DNA of 12,755 bases from RI-92 sp040235555 (GTDB lineage: Bacteria; Pseudomonadota; Gammaproteobacteria; UBA6429; Thiohalophilaceae), in NCBI GenBank assembly GCA_040235555.1, contig JBECKZ010000188.1, positions 1 through 12,755 on the forward strand, in the 5' to 3' direction. The position numbers and the translations under genes are program-made. Shown here in pieces: positions 1-6,741 of the stretch (its first letter is position 1; every line of letters begins with the position of its first letter). The notes beneath the pieces are model-generated. The model ran no database searches, was not told the DNA's origin, and saw only the letters and a program-made list of their open reading frames with translations.

Positions 1-124
1 GCGTGCGATCATCCCGTTCACTCATCATTTGTACCATGCGCCGGTAGCCATTGGGATTGAGAGCCGGAAACAGACCTTCGATCACCAGTACCAAGCCCAA
101 CGCTAACCAGAAAATTTTTGCCAT
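1..124 (-). CDS. DUF2065 (YjeT-like) small membrane protein, partial
   Basis: The complement of 122-124 is an ATG that opens a frame running off the left edge; 41 codons are visible, beginning MAKIFWLALGLVLVIEGLFP. The first 20 residues form one hydrophobic segment, followed by a polar NPNGYRRM stretch. This pattern and the place directly after hflC match the DUF2065/YjeT family, inner-membrane proteins of about 60 residues and unknown function. The C-terminus lies outside the window. A GGATGG sequence a few bases upstream may be a weak ribosome binding site. The gene is separated from hflC by 90 bases that contain a possible terminator, so its expression may be partly uncoupled from hflKC. 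The family call is from memory of the sequence pattern and synteny. Confidence 0.8.
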   Translation of the reverse strand, partial: MAKIFWLALGLVLVIEGLFPALNPNGYRRMVQMMSERDDRT

Positions 125-133
125 CTACCATCC

Positions 134-185
134 AAAAAAAACCGGGCAATCTGCACATCCAAAAGAGGAGGCGTGACGCCCGGCC
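134..185 (-). terminator. Possible intrinsic terminator or attenuator after hflC
   Basis: Read on the minus strand, the arm at 183-178 (CCGGGC) pairs with the arm at 147-142 (GCCCGG), and this is followed directly by eight T (141-134). Two G-U pairs could extend the stem. The loop is long (30 bases), which is unusual for a strong terminator. It contains a competing near-palindrome, GGCGTGACGCC at 170-180 on the plus strand, that uses part of the first arm. It lies between hflC and the DUF2065 gene, so it could end or attenuate the superoperon transcript. It is a structural guess from sequence only. Confidence 0.35.
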
Positions 186-214
186 GTGGTGTGTATTCCA
201 GGTTCAGAATTGTA

Positions 215-1090
215 TCATTTTTTGCCTGGTTTCATGGCATTGAAGTACTTGAAAAACTCCGAGTCAGGCTGCAGCACCAGGACCTGGTCGTTGGTGTCCA
301 GGGAATCACGATAGGCCTGCAGGGAACGATAGAATGAGAAGAACTCCGGATCCTTGTTATAGGCCTCGGCATAGACGCGTGCCGCCTCGGCATCACCTGT
401 ACCCCGGATTTTCTGTGCATCTTCATAGGCCTTCGCCAGCAGAATCTGGCTACTCTTGTTGGCCTCGGCCTTGATCTGGGTTGCCTTACCCACGCCCTCG
501 GCCCGGAATTTGGCCGCCTCTTTCTTGCGTTCCGTGATCATTTGGTTAAAGACCTGTTCCCGGATCTGGTCAGGTAACTCGATACGTTTTACACGCACGT
601 CCACAATCTTGATACCGAAAGGTCTGATTTTCTCGTCTGCTTCCTTGGTGATCTCAGCCATGACATCGGCGCGCTCGCCAGAGATCAGCTCCCACATGGA
701 ACGCTGACCAAAGGCATCGAGCAGACCTTTATTGATAATCGAGTCGAAAGTGCGTTGTGCGTTATACACTGACCCCTGCATTTTCCGGTAGAAGGTCTCG
801 ACATTCGAAATCCGCCACTTAACGTAGTAATCGACATCCAGCGGCTGCTTGTCCTTGGTCAGGTAACGCTGTTTGGGCGCATCGTAGCTGAGCAGGCGCT
901 TGTCATACTTATAGACCACGTTATAAAACGGGATCATCCAATGCAAACCCGGTTTGAAATCACTCTTTTCAAATTTTCCCAGGGCCATACGAATGGCGAA
1001 TTGTTTCTCGCTCACAGTGAAGGCCGAGGAATACACTGCGCCGATAAGCAGGGCGATAAGAATAATGATCGTTAAGCTTCGGTTAGACAT
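215..1090 (-). CDS. hflC: HflC, FtsH protease modulator (SPFH protein)
   Basis: A 291-residue protein with an N-terminal membrane anchor (about residues 5-23) and a periplasmic SPFH/band 7 domain (about 24-200). An Ala/Glu/Lys-rich coiled-coil stretch follows, with the conserved GTGDAEAARVYAEAYNKDPE segment and a FYRSLQAYRDSL region near the C-terminus. HflC pairs with HflK in a large inner-membrane assembly that surrounds and regulates the FtsH protease. It is about 40 residues shorter than E. coli HflC (334), mainly because the middle insertion of the enteric protein is absent. The start ATG overlaps the hflK stop by one base (TAATG), so translation is probably coupled to hflK. No separate promoter was seen. 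Confidence 0.96.
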   Translation of the reverse strand: MSNRSLTIIILIALLIGAVYSSAFTVSEKQFAIRMALGKFEKSDFKPGLHWMIPFYNVVYKYDKRLLSYDAPKQRYLTKDKQPLDVDYYVKWRISNVETFYRKMQGSVYNAQRTFDSIINKGLLDAFGQRSMWELISGERADVMAEITKEADEKIRPFGIKIVDVRVKRIELPDQIREQVFNQMITERKKEAAKFRAEGVGKATQIKAEANKSSQILLAKAYEDAQKIRGTGDAEAARVYAEAYNKDPEFFSFYRSLQAYRDSLDTNDQVLVLQPDSEFFKYFNAMKPGKK

Positions 1091-2271
1091 TAGTTACTCC
1101 CCCTGCTACGTGACCGTGGGCCGTCGCTGGATATATCCGGAAGCTGGTGGCTGGTTGTACCGTGAGACTGTTGCACATCAGACGAATCGACATCACTCTG
1201 CCGTGGTTGTTTCGATACCAGTTGATCCAGTGGGAGATATATCAGGTTATTTCCCTTTTTGATATCGACCAGCACTTTCTTGCTGCGGCCAATGACCTCC
1301 TGCATCGTTTCCAGATACAGACGTTCACGTGTGACTGCAGGTGCCTTTTCATACTGAGACAATAATTTCTTGAATCGATCAGCATCACCGGTCGCGCGTG
1401 CAATCAGGGTTTGTTTGTACTGCTCTGCCTGCACCCGAATGCGATCGGCATTACCCTCGGCTTTGGGGATAATGGTATTGGCATAGGCCTCGGCCTTGTT
1501 AATCTCGTTTGTCTTTTCCTGCTGTGCCGCTTGCACATCGTTATACGACGGAATGACCTGACGCGGTGGCTGGGTCTTTTGCATGTTGAAGTTGGTCACC
1601 ACCAAACCGGTCTTGTAACGATTCAAAATCTCCTGAATCCGATCTTGCGTGACTTGCGCAAACTTTGAACGGCCCTCAGTCTGGATATAATCCATATCGT
1701 TGTTACCGACATTCTCCCGCACCGCAGTCTGCACCGCCTGTTCCAGACTGACCACCGGGTCCTTGGTATTGAGAACATAGTCTTTGGCATCTTTTACCTG
1801 ATACTGAACCACATATTCGATATCGACAATATTTCTGTCCTTGGTCAGCATCAAGGCCTCATTCGTACCCTGACCAACCGTAAAAGATTGGATGGACTGC
1901 ACATCGACAATGGTGACGGTTTCGATGGGATAGGGGAAACGCAGATTAAAGCCAGGCTGGATAGTGGTAACATATTTGCCAAAACGTAAAACCACGCCAT
2001 TTTGACGTTCGTTCAGAATATAGACAGAACTGTAAAGCGCCCAAATCACCAGCAAGGTAATCAGCACGCCAAGAACACCGCCAAAACCGCCTGAGCCGCC
2101 ACGACCTCCAACGCCGCCACTACCACCACCGCGACCACCGAACAAACCACGGAATTTCTTTTGCAGATTTTTGACGATTTCATCCAGATCGGGCGGTCCC
2201 TGCTCTCCGCGATGTTTGCCCCATGGATCTTTATCTTTATCCCCGGAGTTTCCGGGTTCATTCCAGGCCAT
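1090..2271 (-). CDS. hflK: HflK, FtsH protease modulator (SPFH protein)
   Basis: A 393-residue partner of HflC. The N-terminus is cytoplasmic and begins MAWNEPGNSG. A Gly-rich run (about residues 44-65) leads into one transmembrane helix (about 66-85), followed by NERQNGVVLRFGKY and the SPFH domain. A long Ala/Glu-rich helical region (about 250-320) precedes a polar Ser/Gln/Arg tail that probably has no fold. HflK with HflC forms the membrane cage that limits FtsH access to membrane substrates. The start is supported by an AGGAG six bases upstream of the ATG. The gene begins 35 bases after hflX and overlaps hflC by one base, so it sits inside the same transcript. Confidence 0.96.
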   Translation of the reverse strand: MAWNEPGNSGDKDKDPWGKHRGEQGPPDLDEIVKNLQKKFRGLFGGRGGGSGGVGGRGGSGGFGGVLGVLITLLVIWALYSSVYILNERQNGVVLRFGKYVTTIQPGFNLRFPYPIETVTIVDVQSIQSFTVGQGTNEALMLTKDRNIVDIEYVVQYQVKDAKDYVLNTKDPVVSLEQAVQTAVRENVGNNDMDYIQTEGRSKFAQVTQDRIQEILNRYKTGLVVTNFNMQKTQPPRQVIPSYNDVQAAQQEKTNEINKAEAYANTIIPKAEGNADRIRVQAEQYKQTLIARATGDADRFKKLLSQYEKAPAVTRERLYLETMQEVIGRSKKVLVDIKKGNNLIYLPLDQLVSKQPRQSDVDSSDVQQSHGTTSHQLPDISSDGPRSRSRGSN

Positions 2272-2306
2272 GCCTTACTCCTGATGACGCGATGTGAAAG
2301 GGAATT

Positions 2307-3629
2307 CTAGGGAGCCTTGCTGCTAACCGCAAGGCGATCCTCAGTTGAATCGTGGCTGATGTAGTGTTCGAGATGAAAATGTTTGCTGAGCGATGCCCAG
2401 GCAGGTGCCGGCATGGCGACAGTCATCAACCAGCGGCCCTGACTATCCGTATCTTCCAGCACCACACTGCCCATGGCATGTAATCTGGCATGCAATTTTC
2501 CCTCAGCAGGTGGTAACACCAGATGCTCGTGAACAGTTGCCCGCTGCAATATTTCACTAACCGCCTGGCGTAATAGTTCCATGCCTTCGCCGTTCTTGGC
2601 TGAGAGCCAAACACGAACGGGCTTGCCATCACTATCACGATCAATGTGAGCAGGGATGTCTGCCAGTAAGTCGATTTTGTTGAACACCAGGAGTTGCGGC
2701 CGGGTCTCCGCCTCAATTTCGGCCAGCACCGTATTTACCTGTTTAATATTGTCTTCACGCTGCAAACTTGCCGCATCGACTACATGTAACAATAAATCGG
2801 CATCCCGGGTTTCCTGTAAGGTCGAACGGAACGCTGCAACCAGGTCATGGGGAAGTTGTCGGATGAAACCGACCGTATCCGCCAGTACCATCGCCTGCCC
2901 TTCTTCCAGTTCAACCCGGCGCAAAGTGGGATCCAGAGTGGCAAAGAGCTGATTTGCCGCGTAGACCTCTGATTCAGTAACAGCATTAAACAAAGTGGAT
3001 TTACCCGCATTGGTATATCCCACCAGGGAAACTGTCGGCAAGGATGCACGTTTACGCGCACGTCGACCCTGTTCGCGCTGTTTATTGACCTTCTCCAGCT
3101 TGCGATTAAGCAGCTTGATGCGTTCACCCAATAAGCGGCGGTCCGTTTCCAACTGGGTTTCACCCGGGCCACGCAGACCGATACCACCCTTTTGCCGCTC
3201 AAGGTGGGTCCAGCCACGCACCAGCCGCGTCGACAGGTGTTTCAGCTGAGCCAATTCAACCTGTAATTTACCTTCGTGAGTTCGCGCTCGCTGGGCGAAA
3301 ATATCCAGGATCAAGCCGGTACGGTCCAGTACCCGGCATTTCAATTCGCGTTCCAGATTACGTTCCTGCACAGGACTCAAAGTGTGATTGAACAGGACCA
3401 CTTCCGCGGAAGTTACATCGACCTGTTGCTGAATTTCAGCGACTTTGCCGGTACCGGCAAAATATTTGGCATCCGGGACACGGCGTGTCCCGGTAACAGT
3501 GGCAACCGGTTCGGCACCTGCTGCATAGGCAAGTTCGGTGAATTCCTCGAGCGCCTGTTGCTCATCCACCTGCCCCATATCCAGGTGAACGAGCACAGCC
3601 CGCTCACCACCACGCGGGCGTTCAAACAA
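2307..3629 (-). CDS. hflX: HflX, ribosome-associated GTPase
   Basis: A 440-residue protein. The N-terminal HflX domain carries the conserved TGLILDIFAQRARTHEGKLQ segment (about 104-123) and GGIGLRGPGETQLETDRR (about 148-165). The G domain shows G1 GYTNAGKS (204-211), G3 DTVGF (251-255), G4 NKID (317-320) and G5 SAK (343-345). HflX binds the 50S subunit and splits stalled or heat-damaged 70S ribosomes. The start codon is TTG (complement of 3627-3629), not ATG. It is chosen because an AGGAGG lies seven bases upstream and because the N-terminus (LFERPRGGERAVLVH, with Met as first residue) aligns with E. coli HflX from its first residues. It starts 38 bases after hfq and is probably co-transcribed with it. 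Confidence 0.96.
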   Translation of the reverse strand: MFERPRGGERAVLVHLDMGQVDEQQALEEFTELAYAAGAEPVATVTGTRRVPDAKYFAGTGKVAEIQQQVDVTSAEVVLFNHTLSPVQERNLERELKCRVLDRTGLILDIFAQRARTHEGKLQVELAQLKHLSTRLVRGWTHLERQKGGIGLRGPGETQLETDRRLLGERIKLLNRKLEKVNKQREQGRRARKRASLPTVSLVGYTNAGKSTLFNAVTESEVYAANQLFATLDPTLRRVELEEGQAMVLADTVGFIRQLPHDLVAAFRSTLQETRDADLLLHVVDAASLQREDNIKQVNTVLAEIEAETRPQLLVFNKIDLLADIPAHIDRDSDGKPVRVWLSAKNGEGMELLRQAVSEILQRATVHEHLVLPPAEGKLHARLHAMGSVVLEDTDSQGRWLMTVAMPAPAWASLSKHFHLEHYISHDSTEDRLAVSSKAP

Positions 3630-3636
3630 GGATGCG

Positions 3637-3642
3637 CCTCCT
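3637..3642 (-). promoter_or_regulatory. Strong ribosome binding site that fixes the TTG start of hflX
   Basis: The minus strand reads CAGGAGGCGCATCC followed by TTG. The AGGAGG is a full match to the anti-Shine-Dalgarno core at near-ideal spacing (seven bases), and no in-frame ATG lies nearby. This is the best ribosome binding site I saw in the window and it is paired with a weak start codon. Confidence 0.75.
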
Positions 3643-3667
3643 GCTGGTCGAACCAGTTATCGAAATA

Positions 3668-3916
3668 TTAGCCGTTGCCGCTGGAATGTGCTTCATCAGC
3701 CATGGGAAGTTTAATGTTGCGTGCCGGCACGATAGTCGAGATTGCATGTTTATAAACCATCTGACTGACACTGTTGCGCAATAACACAACGAATTGATCA
3801 AAAGACTCAACCTGACCTTGTAACTTGATGCCATTGACGAGATAGATTGAGACAGGAATCCGTTCCTTACGTAAAGCATTTAAAAAAGGATCTTGTAAAG
3901 CTTGCCCTTTGCTCAT
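3668..3916 (-). CDS. hfq: Hfq, RNA chaperone
   Basis: An 82-residue Sm-like protein. Sm1 covers about residues 8-44 and Sm2 about 50-66, with the family signature VSQMVYKHAISTIVP (50-64). Residues known for the RNA faces are present at E. coli numbering: Q8, D9, K31, F39, Q41, F42, K56, H57 for the proximal face, Y25 and I30 for the distal face, and R16 and R17 on the rim. The C-terminal tail is short (about 16 residues after the core, against about 36 in E. coli). Hfq forms a hexamer that pairs small RNAs with mRNAs. The start ATG follows GGAG at seven bases. It lies 137 bases after miaA, in a gap with A-rich and inverted-repeat sequence that may carry its own promoter and control site. Confidence 0.98.
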   Translation of the reverse strand: MSKGQALQDPFLNALRKERIPVSIYLVNGIKLQGQVESFDQFVVLLRNSVSQMVYKHAISTIVPARNIKLPMADEAHSSGNG

Positions 3917-3959
3917 GGTTATTCTCCGTTTTATTTATATTAATTTTGTAGTTCTTGTT
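3917..3959 (-). promoter_or_regulatory. A-rich hfq leader with ARN-like triplets (possible Hfq self-binding site)
   Basis: The 43 bases just before the hfq ATG are strongly A-rich on the transcribed strand. They begin with three consecutive A-R-N triplets (AAC AAG AAC at 3959-3951). More follow (AAA, AAT, AAT, AAA), and AAT AAC lies between the GGAG and the ATG. The distal face of Hfq is known to bind A-R-N repeats, and E. coli Hfq represses its own translation. That this leader does the same is inference from base pattern only. Confidence 0.35.
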
Positions 3960-3966
3960 GCGGCAA
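3937..3966 (-). promoter_or_regulatory. Candidate sigma-70 promoter for hfq
   Basis: On the minus strand a TTGCCG (3966-3961) and a TAATAT (3942-3937) are separated by 18 bases. Initiation about seven bases later would leave only about 14 untranslated bases before the ATG, starting just ahead of the GGAG. This is a moderate match in AT-rich DNA. The enteric hfq gene has several promoters inside miaA, so transcripts from further upstream are also likely. Confidence 0.3.
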
Positions 3967-3980
3967 CTGCCTGGCAACAA
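3955..3980. repeat. Inverted repeat upstream of hfq
   Basis: TTGTTGC (3955-3961) and GCAACAA (3974-3980) are perfect 7-base arms. Inside them GGC (3962-3964) and GCC (3969-3971) can extend the fold across a two-base bulge. No T run follows in either direction, so it is not a standard terminator. It overlaps the -35 element of the candidate hfq promoter, so it could be an operator or an RNA stem in transcripts arriving from miaA. Confidence 0.4.
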
Positions 3981-4053
3981 CATAAACATCCATACTAGAA
4001 AACAAGAAAAAAGTATTTAACCCGACAAAATCAGTCTAGCACAGTGACATGCA

Positions 4054-4992
4054 TCAATTAATGTGAATTTTTGCAAGGATTTTCAATACCTCTTCCGCTA
4101 AGTCTTTGTTTAAGCAGTCAATATTCTTTACATTCGGCATGGAACGCAACCAGGTCAACTGCCGTTTGGCCAGCTGCCGGGTCGCGACAATGCCTTTATT
4201 CAGCATTGTCGGATAATCCAGTTCACCACTCAGGTGCTGCCATACCTGACGATAACCCACGGCCCGGATAGCCGGCTTGTCGATATTGAGATCATCGCGC
4301 ATATACAACTGATAGACTTCATCGACCAGGCCTTGTTTGAGCATCTGTTCAAACCGTCGTGCAATCCGGTCGTGCAATACCGAACGATCGGATGGCATCA
4401 ATCCCAGTAATATCGGTTGATAGGGTAATGCCGGCGGCGTCTTCTGTATCCATTCTGATAAGGGGACACCGGTCAGTCGGTATACCTCCAGGGCTCGGGT
4501 TATCCGTTGCGGATCATTGGGGTGGATACGTTCTGCAGCCTGCGGATCCACAACGGCTAGTTGTTTGTGCATTTCCTGCCAGCCCAATGCCTCAGCCTCT
4601 GCCACCAGACAGTTACGCACCGTCTCATCTGCAGACGGCAAGTCAGCCAGGCCCTGCAAGAGACTGCGAAAATACATCATGGTTCCCCCCACTAATAGCG
4701 GGATTTTTCCAGACCGGGTAATATCCTCGATTTCCCTTATGGCATCAGTACAAAAGCGGGCGGCGGAATAGGATTCTGCCGGGTCGAGGAAGTCGATCAG
4801 GCGATGGGGAGCTCGATGCAAGGTCTCGTTGTCAGGTTTGGCAGTCCCGATATCCATACCTATAAATACCATCGCCGAATCCACACTGATGATTTCCAGT
4901 GGCAGTTGTTCCACCAGTTTGACGGCCAGGTCAGTCTTGCCGGAAGCGGTTGGACCCATCAGGCAAACAATGGGGAGAGCTTGATCACTCAT
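4054..4992 (-). CDS. miaA: MiaA, tRNA dimethylallyltransferase
   Basis: It transfers the dimethylallyl group of DMAPP to N6 of A37 in tRNAs that read UNN codons (i6A37). The 312-residue form begins MSDQALPIV and is close to the E. coli length (316). It shows the P-loop GPTASGKT (13-20), the catalytic Asp in SVDSA (D38), GMDIGTAKP (45-53), LLVGGTMMYF, HPNDPQRITRALEVYRLTG and the C-terminal GYRQVWQHL and ATRQLAKRQLTWLR. Phe43 stands where a Tyr is common after DSA. The ATG at 4992 is preferred, overlapping the mutL stop by 8 bases. An in-frame TTG at 5022 would add ten non-conserved residues. No clear ribosome binding site precedes it, so coupling to mutL is likely. Confidence 0.96.
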   Translation of the reverse strand: MSDQALPIVCLMGPTASGKTDLAVKLVEQLPLEIISVDSAMVFIGMDIGTAKPDNETLHRAPHRLIDFLDPAESYSAARFCTDAIREIEDITRSGKIPLLVGGTMMYFRSLLQGLADLPSADETVRNCLVAEAEALGWQEMHKQLAVVDPQAAERIHPNDPQRITRALEVYRLTGVPLSEWIQKTPPALPYQPILLGLMPSDRSVLHDRIARRFEQMLKQGLVDEVYQLYMRDDLNIDKPAIRAVGYRQVWQHLSGELDYPTMLNKGIVATRQLAKRQLTWLRSMPNVKNIDCLNKDLAEEVLKILAKIHIN

Positions 4993-6661
4993 GTGCTGTC
5001 GGTGGTGTCTGTAACCAGGCAAGCATATCGGCCTGGGTCAGCTCACGCCAGCATGCAGCCAAAGCATCGCGATGGGCAGTAAGTTGAAACAGAAATTGTC
5101 TAAAGTCGATTGAGCTGATATCCAGTCTTTGCATTAACAGGCAGCGTTCGAGGGTAGCAAACACAGTCTCACGAGACAGATTTGATTCGAGCATACAAAG
5201 CAGTAATTGCGGACTATCGAAGCCCTGCAACCAGACAGGGATTCCACGTAACAACACTTGCGCTGGACTCATCGCGGTCAGTTCAAAACCAAGCTCTGCG
5301 AGCAATGCCTGTTGTTGCTCATAGCTAGTGCGTTGTGAGGCATTCAATTGCAGACGCTGCGGGATCAACAAGGGTCGAGTTTTGATCTTAGTCGCAGCAT
5401 ACGCCTGCTGCCAATGACGGCAATGCAAACTGGCCTGCGCACTCTGCACATCGATGAGATACAGGCCTACTGCCGATTGAGTCAGGGCAAAGCGATCCAA
5501 TAGCAAGGTCTGAAGACTACCAAAGTATGATTCACTCCGAATGACGTTTGTTGTCTCAGATATCGGTTCATACACAGACTGCGCAGACGTTACGGCATAC
5601 TCCGCTTGTGCTTCGTGAACAACATTATGGGCCGTGACACTTGGCAGTGTCGGTGCCCGCTGCAAACTCTCGCGCAGACAGCGAACGAGAAAATCATGAA
5701 TTTTCCGCGCCTCACGAAACCGCACTTCATGCTTGGTCGGGTGGACATTGATGTCCACGGCGGCAGGATCGACCTCTAGATGCAGGACAAACGCTGCATG
5801 TCGGCCTGGTGCCAGGAAAGACTGATAGGCATGGCGCATGGCATGATTAATCACGCGGTCACGTATAATCCGGCCATTGATATAAAAATATTGCAAGTCA
5901 CTTTGCTGGCGTGAGAATTCCGGATTACTGATCCAGCCCCACAGGCGCATATCACCACGGGGAAAATCGATGACTCGACTATTGCGCACAAATGCCTCGC
6001 CACACAGTTGTCCCACTCGGCGTGAACGTCCGATATCATCCTGCACTGCCGGCATGCGATGCACCTGGCGATTATTGTGTTTGAGATAAAAGGCGACGTC
6101 GAAGCGTGCCAACGCCATGCGCCGGACTATCTCATCACAATGGCGAAATTCGGTTCGCTCAGCGCGCAGAAATTTACGCCGCGCCGGGGTATTAAAAAAC
6201 AATTTCCGGATCCAAGCGCTGGTGCCGACCGCATGGTTCACCGGCACTAAAACCTGCCCCTGATCGTGGCGTAAGGCAAACGCATCGCTCTCGCCTGAGA
6301 CACGGGAAGTTATCTCCCACTGGCTGACCGAGCAAATGCTGGCCAACGCTTCACCGCGAAAGCCCAGACTCTGTAATTGCAACAAGTCATCCAATTGTTG
6401 AATCTTGCTGGTCGCATGGCGACTGATTGCCAGCGGCAATTCATTGGCGTGAATACCGTGACCATTATCCGTCACCCGTATGGATTCCATGCCAGCGCGC
6501 AGCAATTCGATATCCACGCGGCTACTGCCGGCATCGAGTGCATTTTCGATTAACTCCTTGAGCACTGAGGACGGTCGCTCAATCACCTCGCCCGCCGCGA
6601 TTTGATCGGCAAGTTGCGCAGGAAGAATACGGATGGGTGAAAGTGATGGCACAGATGACAT
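4985..6661 (-). CDS. mutL: MutL, DNA mismatch repair protein
   Basis: A 558-residue protein from the ATG at 6661. The N-terminal GHKL ATPase has ILPAQLADQIAAGEVIERP (12-30), the catalytic Glu in KELIENALDAG (E36, with N40), TDNGHGI (64-70), RHATSKI (81-87) and SLGFRGEALASI (98-109). The transducer domain has FFNTPARRKFL and DINVHPTKHEVRF. A linker precedes the C-terminal dimerisation domain (about 385-558). There the endonuclease motif of the DQHAAHER type is replaced by DVQSAQAS (404-411), and no CPHGRP motif is seen, so it is probably nuclease-inactive like E. coli MutL. MutL links MutS to downstream nucleases. An in-frame ATG at 6724 would add 21 residues unlike the family; neither start has a good ribosome binding site. 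Confidence 0.95.
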   Translation of the reverse strand: MSSVPSLSPIRILPAQLADQIAAGEVIERPSSVLKELIENALDAGSSRVDIELLRAGMESIRVTDNGHGIHANELPLAISRHATSKIQQLDDLLQLQSLGFRGEALASICSVSQWEITSRVSGESDAFALRHDQGQVLVPVNHAVGTSAWIRKLFFNTPARRKFLRAERTEFRHCDEIVRRMALARFDVAFYLKHNNRQVHRMPAVQDDIGRSRRVGQLCGEAFVRNSRVIDFPRGDMRLWGWISNPEFSRQQSDLQYFYINGRIIRDRVINHAMRHAYQSFLAPGRHAAFVLHLEVDPAAVDINVHPTKHEVRFREARKIHDFLVRCLRESLQRAPTLPSVTAHNVVHEAQAEYAVTSAQSVYEPISETTNVIRSESYFGSLQTLLLDRFALTQSAVGLYLIDVQSAQASLHCRHWQQAYAATKIKTRPLLIPQRLQLNASQRTSYEQQQALLAELGFELTAMSPAQVLLRGIPVWLQGFDSPQLLLCMLESNLSRETVFATLERCLLMQRLDISSIDFRQFLFQLTAHRDALAACWRELTQADMLAWLQTPPTAHE

Positions 6662-6741
6662 GGCGGCTAGTTTAGTACATTCGTCACCGCCGGGGCGAAC
6701 AGGCTTATGCGTGGCATAGGCCATGGGGCAAGACGTTACAC

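Noticed and set aside
2090..2150. Gly-rich repetitive stretch in hflK, considered as an inserted repeat.
   Set aside because: Gly-rich sequence before the membrane helix is common in HflK proteins, and codon use shows no exact tandem unit.
2780..3217. A 145-codon frame on the same strand as hflX in another phase.
   Set aside because: Out-of-frame shadow of the GTPase domain; the true frame carries all G motifs without interruption.
3276..3671. A 131-codon plus-strand frame opposite the 5' part of hflX and the hflX-hfq gap.
   Set aside because: It is a shadow of hflX coding; no domain and no start signal seen.
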